From positions 33,400,851-33,464,850 of the forward strand of contig OY755047.1 of the NCBI GenBank assembly GCA_963576565.1: DNA of 64,000 bases. Reading direction: 5' to 3'. The notes beneath the pieces are model-generated. The model saw nothing but the letters and a program-made list of their open reading frames with translations, was not told the origin of the DNA and made no database searches. Origin of the DNA: Aspidapion aeneum. Lineage: Eukaryota > Arthropoda > Insecta > Coleoptera > Brentidae. The translations under genes were made by a program, and so were the position numbers. Below, piece by piece: positions 34,627 through 46,120 of this stretch. Each line of letters starts with the position of its first letter. Positions within the stretch are counted from its first letter, which is position 1.

Positions 34627-35340
34627 TGGAAAGGACCAACAATTTTAAAACTTGTAAAAATGTTGGCTTTTAGCTCTTTGTAAAGTCATTTTAGGATTAA
34701 ATACTATGTTTATATATATATTTATTATTTATATATATAATATATAACTGATGACAATGTTATTATTTTTTTATTTGGCATTGACGGATTTCATATTGTT
34801 GATACTGAGGTGTTGATAAAGTAGATGGTGGCTTAAAAGACACTGCTCAAATTTTGGAAAAAGTACTTTAAAGAGTCGTATCAGTTTTTTTTTAATCAGC
34901 TGTACATATAACTATTAAAACTACATTTATTTAGCGCATATTTTTTCTATTAAAAAGTCATATTTTTATCCCCAAATGCAAAAGGACATGTTTTTAACAG
35001 GTATGATTTTTGTTTAAAATGTTGATGTTATCAATACCTTTAGAGTCTGATTATCTCAGTAACCTTAATTTAAAATAAACCAAAACAAATACTATTACTA
35101 TTAATTTGTAAATTTTATATTTGTATATGTAGATATTTTCCCGATGGGCTATAGAATTAAATAAATGACGTAAACGTTTTATATGAAAATAGTTGTGTTC
35201 AATGTTTATTTTTCGCTTTGGCGGTTTCTAGTCACCTGGAAAATGATTTTCAAATAACTGAAAGCTAATTTAAATTTACCTTACACAAAATAACACGTTA
35301 TGATGATTATAACTTAGGTATTGATATGCTATGATAACTC
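34627..35340. other. No feature recognised
   Basis: AT-rich spacer with a TATA-type simple stretch at 34711-34747. Confidence 0.4.
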
Positions 35341-35604
35341 AATTGAAGACCTTGGTGCACTAACCGGCGAAGTGTACTTTTAGGTTCAGACAAGTCTAAA
35401 TTTTCAAAAATAATTTTTGATGTGATTTTTACAAAATATCAATTTTCTACTGGGCCATATTATGACAAATACCAATAATATCTATATTAAAACCAAAATT
35501 TGGGACAGTTGCAAATTTGTTTTCAAATTCAGACAGTTTTTTTTTCATTTCGCACAAATTTGAATTTTAGCACGTAGCCGGTTTTTGCACCAAGGCCTTC
35601 AATT
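35341..35604. mobile_element. MITE, AATTGAAG-CCTTGGTGCA ends
   Basis: AATTGAAGACCTTGGTGCAC at the left is inverted at the right (TGCACCAAGGCCTTCAATT), and matching continues inwards through AACCGG and the AAATTTTCAAA/CAAATTTGAATT region. It is 264 bp and non-coding. The target duplication is unclear. Confidence 0.65.
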
Positions 35605-36479
35605 TCAAGGTACGGCAGTTTTTGGAAAAGTCTGCATTTTAAGGAAACGAAGTACAGGGATTATTACAGTTTTATTTAAGAAAATTTAATTTGGATGCAT
35701 TTTTGTATTTGTTTTATCGTAAGTCCAACCGTCACACTGAACTTCATCTATCAGCTATAGTTTTTGTGATATTACACAAAGTTGGTAATATGTTTTTACA
35801 AAATGTAGTTTTTTTATTTGGTTGTCGGAACCAGCGAAACTGGTTCCATTTTTAATCCTATCACAATTAATATTTTATTGTTTTATATTTTTTGTTTATT
35901 TTTCATTATTAAATTAAACTGAATATTGAATGTTATACGCCATAAAGAAAATTTTACGCAGAAAAAAAGCGTCATTTTGTAAAAAAAAGTACAAATTTTA
36001 TATAAAATCTAAATGTAAAGTTTAGTTTGACAGGTGGATTGCTTATAAAAAAACATTAAAAAACCATTTTAAACGAAAATGTAATTTTTATAAATCAAAA
36101 TAAGTAATGAAATGCTTTCCAAAATGCAGAGTTTTTAAAAAGCCCCTATAACTTGGAAATTATTGACCATAGCTAAATGCGACTTTTACTATTATAATCC
36201 TGAATCTTCAGCATAAATTCTTTTTTTTTTCTATTTCCTCTAGAAATATCCGAAATTTTTTTATCGTGTCAAAAATGGAACATCTTTATTTATTACGAAC
36301 ATAGGATGTCTTGGCATTCTCTGAGTTTTGTTTGTTTACTATTTGTAATAGAGCAAAAATTACCACCTATTTTGCTGAATTTTTAGAAAGGGTGTATCAA
36401 AGAAGTTTTTAAAAATACTATTTAAAAAAAATCCTATTTAATATGTTGAAAAAATAAATGGATTCAAGATGAATCGAAT
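35605..36479. other. No feature recognised
   Basis: AT-rich non-coding spacer up to repeat B copy 2. Confidence 0.4.
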
Positions 36480-36905
36480 ACCTTTCTAGCCTATTAGCAC
36501 ACTCCAATTAAAATCCACGCTATATTAGCCTTGTAAATATTGTTTGTAAATAGCTCCTACGAAGTTTTTAGAAAAAGTATAAATGTTTGAAAAAAAAGTG
36601 TTCTACAATATTCCGAAAATTATTTAATTGTCGAAAAACTGTCATTAGCGCTAGTGGATTTTGACCAAAATCAGGCCAGTTCTTTATTGTCATTGTCATT
36701 TTATTTCATAAAAATCGGTTCTGCGGCTTAAAAGTTATCGTGTTACGGACAGACATACACATGCACACGTAGACAAACAGACGTCACGACGATATTGCAA
36801 AGATAGATCAAAATTCACCCAAATAACATATTTTCGGCGTTATCTCCAATTAATTTTTTTCGTTAAAAACAATACCTTCTCTAGCCGTTGCCGCGTAAGT
36901 AAAAA
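36480..36905 (+). repeat. Repeat B, copy 2
   Basis: It starts ACCTTTCTAGCCTATTAGCA, contains CACGCTATATTAGCCTTG, GTGTTACGGACAGACATAC and TCACGACGATATTGC, and ends near TCTAGCCGTTGCCGCG with the terminal GGCTAGGAA lost. It has the same orientation as copy 1. Confidence 0.75.
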
Positions 36906-37508
36906 ATTAAAAATTTTATGGACATTTTCGAAATTTGCAAATATTATAATATTTATATGAATTTTATTTAATAATACGTAGGTATAAATTTGCATAATAA
37001 AATCAAGACCTACTTTTTTGCAAAATGTTTTTTTAATAACTTTTCCGCACGCCTCGTATATTAGTAGTAGAAATAATACGCTTACATAAATCAAAGACAA
37101 AGAAGCCGAGACACCCTATACTCATTAGGAAATACACTCTTATATTGAGACTTCTGGTGAAATGTATAACTAAAAACAAATCTTCTAAATTTGCGCCTTG
37201 TACATTTCTGTGAGCTAAAAAAAAAACAAAATCAATACCTAATTATTTTTGGTATAGTCCTCAACAATGGAGCCGTCAGTCTGCCTATTTCGGGTATTTC
37301 CCGTTCAACACAAAACTAGCCAACTGACTGCCAAAATTGATAAAAGATAGCTGAGTCATTAATGCTTTGAACTATGACGCTAGGCAATTCCAAAAAAGAA
37401 TCGTAAATAGCTCAATAGCCCGAGATCCAGCAGTAAAAGGACAAAAAACTCATTTAAAAAAAAAATTGAGAGTGACAATTCATTAAAGCACACTTTCTAT
37501 ATCTTTTT
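36906..37508. other. No feature recognised
   Basis: AT-rich sequence between two copies of repeat B. The minus-strand ORF 36840-37100 starts in repeat B and has no motif. Confidence 0.4.
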
Positions 37509-38015
37509 TACCTTCCTAGCCCGCGCAGCAATGGCTAGCGAAGGTATTATTTTCGACGAAACATTTTTTTTTTCAGATAACGCCGAAAATGTGTTATTTG
37601 GCTGTTTTTTTTACCTATTTGTGTGTGTGTGTGTGTGTTAGGTGTGTGTGTGTGTGTATGTATATGTCTTTCCGTAACAGGATAGCTCCTAAACCGCTGT
37701 ACCGACTTTTATAAAATTTTTAAATAAAATAGTGTTCGAAACTCTAACGTGCTAAGTAGATGTTAGTCAAAATCCATTAATGTTAATGACAGTTTTTTGA
37801 CAATTAAAAAATTTAAAAAATTCTAACGTTTTAACGGAACATCGAATCAATATGCGGTTTTCGATAAGTAGTAGACTACATTTTACTCAATAATTTTTTG
37901 TCATAACTAAATACTTCGTAGGAGCTTTAGTTTCTTAGATATTTACAAAAAACTGTTTTCAAGGCTGTTATATCATTAATTCACTTGAAGTGTGCTAATA
38001 GGCTAGCTAGGAAGG
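37509..38015 (-). repeat. Repeat B, copy 3, with GT microsatellite
   Basis: Inverted relative to copies 1 and 2. It starts ACCTTCCTAGCCCGCGCAGC and ends AGGCTAGCTAGGAAGGT. It carries a (GT)n tract at 37621-37658 where the other copies have ACACACATAC. It forms a loose inverted pair with copy 2. Confidence 0.8.
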
Positions 38016-38818
38016 TGTCAGATCCGTCATGGATCTATTTATTTTATAGTGGAAAAACCATACAAAACATAGGCCTTAAAGTTTCAGATACTACGTTTAA
38101 TGAAAAGAGCAACACACTTGGTATGGATAGGCATAAGACTCTTGGACATTTTAGGAGGGGCGACAAGGGGTGGTTACCTTATTTAAATGTGCCTTTTTGC
38201 AGTTATTTGCTAACAATTTGAAGCAAACAAAATGCTCTTTTTTCGTAATGTACATGGTTTTCCCCTGGAGGTAGTAGTGCACTTTTCATAGCCTTACGAA
38301 AATAGGAATTAATTTTTAAAATTTATTTTTTTTCTTGTGGCATTTAAAAATCTGGTATCCTAAACACATTGTTTTTCCGAAAAAAAAATTGTACCCCATG
38401 GTAGATATATAGACTTTGGTATACATTAACATATTTGAAACGTTGGAGATACATTTTTTAAGCCGTCTGGAAATTGAAAAAATGTGTTTTTGAACATTTA
38501 TTTTTGTAACTCAGAAAATAATGTGAGTAAAACCCTATTTCTGGTTAGTATTAAATTAAAATTCAACTTTTCGAGTTTGTCACATTTAAAGAAGACCACT
38601 TTGTGAAGGGTAACTTTTTCTCACTCCCCCTTAAAAGTTACAAAGTATTTTTTTAATTATTTTTAAACTAAGAAATAATTTTTGAGGTGTACTAAAACTC
38701 GTCTCTTATGACACGCCCCACTTTCATCAGTTAAAAAAAAACTATTTTTGTTGTATTCGGGGCAAAATTATGTCCAGTCATACCAATTTAATTGCTCCTT
38801 TCATTAAATGCAGCCATA
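38016..38818. other. No feature recognised
   Basis: Non-coding AT-rich sequence. The ORF crossing 37985-38221 starts inside repeat B and is not called. Confidence 0.35.
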
Positions 38819-39118
38819 AGGGGCCTACAGACACGCGAGCATTTCTTGAGATTAGTACGCGCGAACCAATCTCTGCATACATGTACGTTTAGTATTGCCT
38901 ACACACACGAAGACAAAATTAAACGTTCTAAACGTAAACACGATATTATCAATGCGTTTTGCCTAGACACCGAGAGAGTTGCTCGCGTACATCGTGCGCG
39001 CGAACAAATCTTCGAGAGATATTTTAGGCGGATATTGTCTACACACGAAGAGATTAGTATGCGCAAACTTGTACGCGCGTACTAATCTCTAGAAATGTTC
39101 GCGTGTCTGTAGGCCCCT
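38819..39118. mobile_element. 300-bp MITE, AGGGGCCTACAGACACGCG ends
   Basis: The ends AGGGGCCTACAGACACGCG are inverted copies of each other, followed by AGATTAGTACGCGCG on both sides. ATA flanks both edges (38816-38818 and 39119-39121). The interior is GC-richer with repeated CACACGAAGA and GCGCGAAC blocks. The superfamily is uncertain; the end sequence is hAT-like but the flank is 3 bp. Confidence 0.75.
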
Positions 39119-39165
39119 ATAGTATATCACTAAAATTTCGGATGTGCGGCGTAAAAAATAATATA

Positions 39166-40271
39166 CAAGGTGACAAATTAAAAAGGATCCGCCTGGATTT
39201 TCTTGAAAATTATCAGGAAATTAAAAAAACGCCGAAACACGTCGATTTTGTTTGCAAGGGGGACACTTTTTGGTTATCTTGAAATTTTTGTAGCACAAAC
39301 CCCCTTCGAGGAGTATACTTTACCCCTATATTTTGAATAGGGAAAGTGGGTCTAGTGATACCTTGTTTTGAAGCTCTCTTGAATATCTTTACAACCATGT
39401 AAAAATTTTAAGATATTTACTTTCAAATTTCCAAACTTAACATGAAATGATAAAATAAAAATTAAATCTGAAAAATATAAAATTCTAATTAAATTTTTAT
39501 TTTATTAGTCCATGTTAAATTTGAAAGTTTGAAGGCAATTATCTCAAAAACTAATAGATAGATTTTTGAAATTTTTATACGGTTGTAAGGGCATTCAAAA
39601 GGCCTTCAAAACAAGACATCACTAGACCCCCTCAATCCCTATTCAAAATATAGGGGTAAAGTGTTTGCCCGCAGTTAGGAAAAAGATAACTGCAGTGGAC
39701 TGTATATATTTGAATTAATGAAAGCGCGAACAAACATAAATATATTGATACGAAATCACGAAATAATCAAAGGTCCATAGGTTAAATGCTGTTACCACCC
39801 AACGGAAATCAGAAACAAAGCACTCACCAGTTTGCAGCCAATTTCTCCACGTTCCAGGGGCCCCTGTCTTGATCTAATGATGGCACCACGTAGCTGAAAG
39901 GCTGAAATTTCTAGTTCTATGCTTCAGTACACCAAAATCGAGCACTTTTAAGTGTAGAAATTTGTAATAGTTGGAGAAAGTAAATTAACACGCCATTTTC
40001 TCGAGGCGGTAGAAAAGGATCTCCCTGATTCTTGGTGCGCATATCCAATGCGCGGAAAATGTACTCTGTCCGTCATCCAATTGTGTGGTTTTAAAATTTT
40101 AAAAACAACCGCGAAATTTAGCGGGAGCTAACAGTAAAGTATACCCCTCAAAGGGGGTTCGTGCTGCAAAAATTTCAAGATAGCCAGAAAGTGTCCCCCT
40201 TTCGGCGTTTTTTTAATTGCCTGTTAATTTTCGAGAACATTCAGATGGACCCTTTTTAAATTGTCACCTTG
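39166..40271. mobile_element. Palindromic Tc1/mariner-like MITE, TA duplication
   Basis: The end CAAGGTGACAAATTAAAAA is inverted at the right (TTTTTAAATTGTCACCTTG), with TA on both flanks. Matching blocks include AACGCC, GGGGGACACTTT, CCCCCTT and GTATACTTTACCCCT. A second hairpin (about 39320-39663, GGGGTAAAG arms, CCCTATTCAAAATATAGGG) is nested in the left half. It is 1.1 kb and non-coding. Confidence 0.75.
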
Positions 40272-40919
40272 TATATATAAGGAACAGCGAAATCATATCA
40301 TGAAAGAAGTATGTACTTATCTATTGGTGTTTAGATTTGTTGCTCCATGATGTATTTCTATTATCGCCAATGAGAAATTTTTCTGTTTTCGAAAGAACTC
40401 ACCGCGGGCGCTGTAAGAATGAAACATACAGAACAAGGAGGCATCGCGTTTATTGTTACCGTCCCATGCACACAAATATTCTGGTCCCAAGCACACAAAT
40501 ATTCTTGTGCCATACATGCGTGTGCCTTGCTTGGTTAAAAGAAATTCAGCCCACTATGGAGAAATGTGGAATGTGCAAATTAGCAAATTTGTAGACAACC
40601 GACTTTAACTAGCAAAGGTTCAGTTTATTCAGAAAGCAGTAAATATTTCATCGAACAATTAAAATTAATTAAGTAAATTACTGCTTTTCTGGGTTTTTTG
40701 CCAGTTACTGCATTTTTTCATCTTTGGGCAGAATCCTCTCGATTTTAATAGAGGTTAGGATTTGTTTGCAATAGAACAAAAATTTAACTGTGGTTTTGTA
40801 AGCTTTGTATCTAAAGAACTAAAAAAAATAGTGTTATTTTTTATAATAAATTCAAGATCGATCAAGAAAGTTTAAGATTGGCCGATTGGTGATGGATCGC
40901 CGGATTTTTGCCTTAAATT
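40272..40919. other. No feature recognised
   Basis: Short overlapping ORFs on both strands at 40317-40594 contain CACACAAATATTCT repeats and no domain. Confidence 0.35.
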
Positions 40920-41275
40920 CTAGTAGAAGCCTTTATGGCTTATAACTTCCGCTAAGCTAGTTTTATAGAAAAACTGTAAATACATTGTTTGGTAACAAAA
41001 GAACACGAATTAATGCAGTGAAAAAATTAGCTTTATGTCTAAAAAACTAACGAAGATTTTTTTCAAAATAGAAAAAAAATCACTTTACCAAAAAAAAAAT
41101 ATCTTTGTTAGTTTGGAGATATAAAGCTACTTGACTATATTAATTGGCATTCGTCTGCAAACAAAAAATATATTAACAGTTTTTCTGTAGAACGAGCTTA
41201 GCAAAAGTATAAGCCAAAGTTTCTGGAAAAACATAAAAAAGCCGCCATCTTGGATTTATGACGTCAGGCCATTCT
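40920..41275. repeat. Palindromic repeat, partial copy at 41640-41930
   Basis: GGCTTATAACTTCCGCTAAGC, GTTTTATAGAAAAACTGT and AAAACTAACGAAGATTTTTT on the left are mirrored by ATCTTTGTTAGTTT, ACAGTTTTTCTGTAGAACGAG and TATAAGCC on the right. The right arm recurs at about 41640-41930 (CCTTTGTTAGTTTTTGAGAT, AAAGTTATAAGTC). Confidence 0.65.
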
Positions 41276-41930
41276 ACTCCAATTCGGGGTAAAACGACGA
41301 CCTAATATTGATTGATCCACACCACACCAATCAATCGAGGGTACTCTAGAATCATAAACATTTATTAAGCTTCTTTGTCTGAAATTTTATTGAACAATGT
41401 TGAATTTTTATAATTTTTTTCACTATTTAAAAAAGTAACAATATCTTTTTTAGTTCTTAAGATAAAAAGTTTATTAAAACGACAGTAAAATTATTGTTTT
41501 ATTGTGAATAAATCATAACCGATACATATATTCTGTCAAGTTAAGTTAAAAGCAAAAATTTGTAAAAAACTTGGAACAATAGCATTCTGGAATTTATGTT
41601 GTCACACATAACCTCTTACTCATATTTGGGGCAAACCCCTTGTAGCTTAAAATTAAGGGATCCATTGGCAATCGACTTGGGATAGTCCTATACTTCCTTC
41701 TTCAATTTTTTTTGCTAAAAAAATCAATACCTTTGTTAGTTTTTGAGATATAAATCTTGTTTAAAAAAAAAAATAATATGTGTTCTCTTGCAAACAAAAA
41801 ACCAATATTATAGTCCGTATTAGTTTTTCTATAAAACTAATTTAGAGAAAGTTATAAGTCAAAGTTTGCGAAAAAACATTTGTGTGTGATGTGATCTATT
41901 ACCAATCGATCTAGGAGAGTTGTAAAAAAC

Positions 41931-42994
41931 ACCAATTTGATATCAGAAAGCAACTCTGAATTGCGATAGTAGTGTAGAAAAAGTCGTGAAGCAGAGAAAG
42001 AGAAAGCAACTACCACCCGATTCTATTCTGATCTTATAAACTCTCAAAAGAGTGCAAATTCACAGTACTACTCTCAAATGGCTAAAGAGCTAATAGTGCC
42101 TCTGAAGAGATTTTTTCTGCGATTAATTTGCAGATTTGTGGATAAGTGAGAAACAAGTTTTGTTTCAAACTCCACCCAGTTGCAGCACATGGTAAGAATT
42201 TTAAGGTGCTCCGCAATTTTTGTAAACAAAGTCACTTTCCTATACGTGCCTTTCTGTTCCTAGATTTTGTAATCACTATACATATGAATAAAATTGTCTA
42301 TTTCCAAAATATATTTTTTTTCAATGGCCAACACTGCATAAGCGCTGCGCCACTGCAGCGCTTATGCAACAGCCGCCCGCGCCACTAATTTCTTACAAGG
42401 TTACAAAAAGTAACGCAATTTCCCACAACTATTGTCATAGGATACAACAGGGTCTTCTCGCATTAGAATCATATTTTATTTAGTGCCATATTTAAGTCAA
42501 CCGTACATGTGGTAATTTCTTGGTAAAGGAACATGCAACTTTTTAAAAAGTGTTTTGTGTGGTTTCGTCCGTTGAGTCTGCCGTAGGTAACGCTTAGCTT
42601 ATGATTGAAAAAAGCCAAATTCGTCATTTGCTACATAGTCACTTGCAAACTTTGTTTATTTGCTGTTTAATGGTAAGTTAAATTAGCTTAATCCATTTAA
42701 CTTTTTGGCGCCTAAAAGTGTTTTAGTTTGATATTTACATTAAAGAAGTTAGTTAAGAGGATTTGTTTTTCTAATTTTAAAGGGTATGTAACAAATGGTA
42801 TTTCAGATTGTAGCAATGGTTCAGTTAAATATTAGGTATTTAAGTGGTTTTTTGGTGTGTAATTTTTTTCCGTATCAGATATTTTTCAGTGCTTTATGTT
42901 TTCTTTAGTTGTTTTTTAAATAAAAATTCAAAATATAAACCACAACTTTATATGCAAAATTTTAGTTAGCAATAAACACTAATAAAAAACATGT
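41931..42994. other. No gene recognised; contains a perfect stem-loop
   Basis: The only clear structure is a stem-loop at 42336-42367: GCATAAGCGCTGC, six-base loop, exact complement. ORFs here show no motif. Confidence 0.5.
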
Positions 42995-44957
42995 ACACCA
43001 GGATTTACTAAAAGGTCTACAGTGCTACAATCGTAGGTCTACAAGTCTAGAATTTGGTTGAAGGTTTAAGTTATTTTACCCGTGAATGTAATAGTTTTTA
43101 CCATTCATATAAATTGTTCATAAATACTTTACTATATGGGTCATGTTTTTTTATTGTAACAAAGACATTAATTCCACACAAAGGTTAGAAATAAATAAAA
43201 ATAAAATAATATTCTGGTTTAAAAAGGGTAGGCATATTTAAACCTCCAAACGTCTCCAGATGTCCAATAAAAACGGTCAGTGTCAGCTGTCCGCTATATT
43301 TTACATAATTTTTTAGACAAGTTAGCGATGATTAAACCGATGTTTAATTGTTTGATGGATGTGTAATTGCAAACGGATTCCAATATACCTTGTGCTTTTT
43401 TACAATATTTAAATATGGATACGTATTTAATACGGTAATGCACCTACAGAAACAGTTTTAACTTATTTATATATTATTTAGCTTTGAAAATTTTTGTTTA
43501 CAAGTTTTTTTATTAATCATGGATTATTTCTGTTGATTTTCGAAATTTAAACCACCCCTCAGGTGGTACTACAAATAAGGATTATTTTTAACGGGAATCC
43601 TATGACTGCACGGAGTAAATTTTCAAAAAAATAACATTTCGTTACAAATTTTTTATGAAGTTTTTCTTTATTTCTAAAGTTAATTTGAATTTTTATGAGA
43701 TGAAACCAGAAGCGGGTCTAGGAACTTTATTTGCGAGGGGAAATATCATAATAAATACTGCATAAAACTATTTTGCATAGTGACCAGGAGTTGTGTTATG
43801 TATGTCAAAACTGAATATTTTATGATTTGGGGGGAGGGGAGTTTCCCCTTTTCTCCCTCCCGTAGATCCGTGCCTGGACGAAACTCACTGAGAAATGCTT
43901 ACTATCATATTGCACATTAGGGTGAACCGAATTATTGCAGTTATGTGACCTGTGAGTATTAAAAAAATACACTTCGGTCGGAATTAAGTCTATAGACTTA
44001 ATACTTAAACCCGGTCTAAAATGCTAAGTTTTAAACTCTTACACCAGTATTTACTAAGACCTTAAGGCTAAGCATTGTAGACCGCGTTTAAGTATCAAGT
44101 CTATAGACTTGATACCGACCGGTTTAAGTGTATTTTTTTAATACTTACAGGTCAAATAACTGCAAAGATTTGATTCGCCCTAATGTGCAATATGATAGTA
44201 AGCATTTCTCAGTGAGTTTCATCTCATATAAATTCAAATTAACTTTAGAAATAAAGAAAAACCACATAAAAATTTTGCAACCAAATGTCATTTTTTGAAA
44301 ACTTAGTCTGTGCAGTCGCAGGATTCACGTTAAAAATAGTCTCAAATTGTAGTCCCAACCCTGAGGGGTGGTTTAAAGTTCGAAAAACAATAGAAATAAT
44401 CCATGATTGACAAAAAAACTTAAATACAAAAATATTCAAAGCTAAATAATACATAAATAACTTAAAACTATATCTGTAGATGCATTATCGTATTAAATAC
44501 GTATCAATATTTAAATACTGTAAAAAGCACAAGATATATTAAAATCCCTTTTCAAATACCCATTCCCTAAAACAATCCACCGTCGGTTTAATCGTCGCTA
44601 ACTTGTCTAAAAAATTAACATGTAAAATATAGCGGACAGCTGACACTGACTTACACCGTTTTTATTCGACATTTCCTAGTGACATTTGGAGGTTTAAATA
44701 TGGCTACCATTGTTCAACCAAAATATTTGATTATTTTTATTTATTTATAGCCTTTGTGTGGAAATAATGTCTTTGTAACAACAAAAAAAGATGACCCATA
44801 TCGCAAGGTATATATGAACAATTTATATAAATATTAAAAACTATTGCATTTACGGGAAAAATGAGTTAAAACTTTAACGAAAATGTAGACTTTTAAACCT
44901 AGGATTGTAGGACTTTAGCACCCTTTAGTAAATACTGGTGTTAGTAAATATTGGTGT
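42995..44957. repeat. Large palindrome, 1.95 kb
   Basis: The arms of about 0.95 kb match as inverted copies with small indels. ACACCAGGATTTACTAAA on the left corresponds to TTTAGTAAATACTGGTGT on the right. Further matched blocks are CACAAAGG, AATTTTTTAGACAAGTTAGCG, CAGCTGTCCGCTATATTTTA, ACCACCCCTCAGG and AGAAATGCTTACTATCATAT. The terminal motif ACACCAGTATTTACTAA also occurs at the centre (44041-44059) and twice at the right end. It is non-coding, a fold-back or palindromic MITE. Confidence 0.8.
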
Positions 44958-46120
44958 TAAGCCTTAAGGTGCTAAATAAAGTGTGTAGCGGCAAATATAT
45001 GCATGGACCAAAGTCGAGCAACTCGATTTTTTGAAAACATATATTTTATTTAGCAATTATATATTTATAATAAGTGCTAATCCATCATTTAAAAATATTT
45101 CTGACCGAAAATAGGATTAACCAAGAAATTATTCACTAAAATGTTAAAAAGTATACCAATGTCTAATTTCAATCAAAGTTAAAAATTGGGCCACTTTATA
45201 ATTGATTATGGTTAATAGCATCGAAGAAATATTTCTTCGATGTTAATAGTGACACGTGATGATAACCAAAATAAGGGCAGCGGAGTCAGCAGTTTTTAAC
45301 ACATAGTGTGTGTTTATGTATATATTAATTAAATATAAATACCTATACAAAGTAGTAATAAAATTAGTTTTAAGCACATATCTGGTCTTCTTACACAACT
45401 ATAATAAACTAAAAGCTATAAGTAAAAGATTACCGCACAAAAAAGGTTGATCTTTTACCAGACATGTTTATGTTCATATTCAAAAAAGAATCTTTGGAAT
45501 TAAATAAACCAGAGTTTGCTTCTTTCTTGCCTTTAGTTTTAAAGATTTTGCTCACCTTCAAGCCAGTATATATCTCTGTACTGTTGCGAAGGGAAATTAC
45601 CCCATATTGACTTGTTCATCGATAATTGAAAACTGATGGCCCGTAATATTAGGTAGCACGTAGGTAATGCGGAATGTGGAAGTTCGATCCTGCATGATCG
45701 TGATTCCGATCTTATCTGCAAGCTTGTCTGCAGGGGTTGATTTAAGACTCATTAAGCGTGACATGCTTCTGTTTAAGCGGGGAAACAAGTAACATGTAGT
45801 TAGTTATGCAAACGTCACTGTCATGCGTAAGTGTTAAAATTTTAAAACTTTATTGCGGGATTCCCTTTCTAAACGATTTTTCGAAAACTTTTTACTCTTC
45901 TTATTATATCTAGATTTGATAACAAGTTTAAAAAAAGTTCCGGTCTTTACAATATACCTTTCACTCTTGCACGCTCGCCCCATTTGATTAAGTTGGGTTA
46001 TCATCTTACCGTACAGAGTGTCCCAAATTCATTTTTTTTTTGGAGTAAGGTTGATTGAAAAACTTCCAACTGCTGTTTCTGATTTTCAAAAGGTGATTAG
46101 GTGGTTACCGCATTATGATA
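44958..46120. other. No gene recognised; left member of a diverged direct repeat
   Basis: About 45735-45960 (TTTAAGACTCATTAAGC, AGTTATGCAAACG, AAAACTTTTTACTCTTCTT) is related to 47455-47655 plus 48300-48360. The pair suggests an old duplication flanking the 46121-47317 mariner. A tRNA-like GTTCGATCC at 45684 is not part of a cloverleaf. Confidence 0.4.
45212..45249. repeat. 24-bp perfect palindrome with 7-bp direct repeats
   Basis: CATCGAAGAAAT followed by its exact complement lies at 45219-45242 between TTAATAG at 45212-45218 and 45243-45249. The layout is the same as at 6992-7031. Confidence 0.85.

Noticed and set aside
38792..39085. 97-codon ORF
   Set aside because: It lies wholly on a palindromic MITE (38819-39118).
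45660..45710. tRNA-like B box (GTTCGATCC)
   Set aside because: No A box, acceptor stem or anticodon arm at the right spacing.
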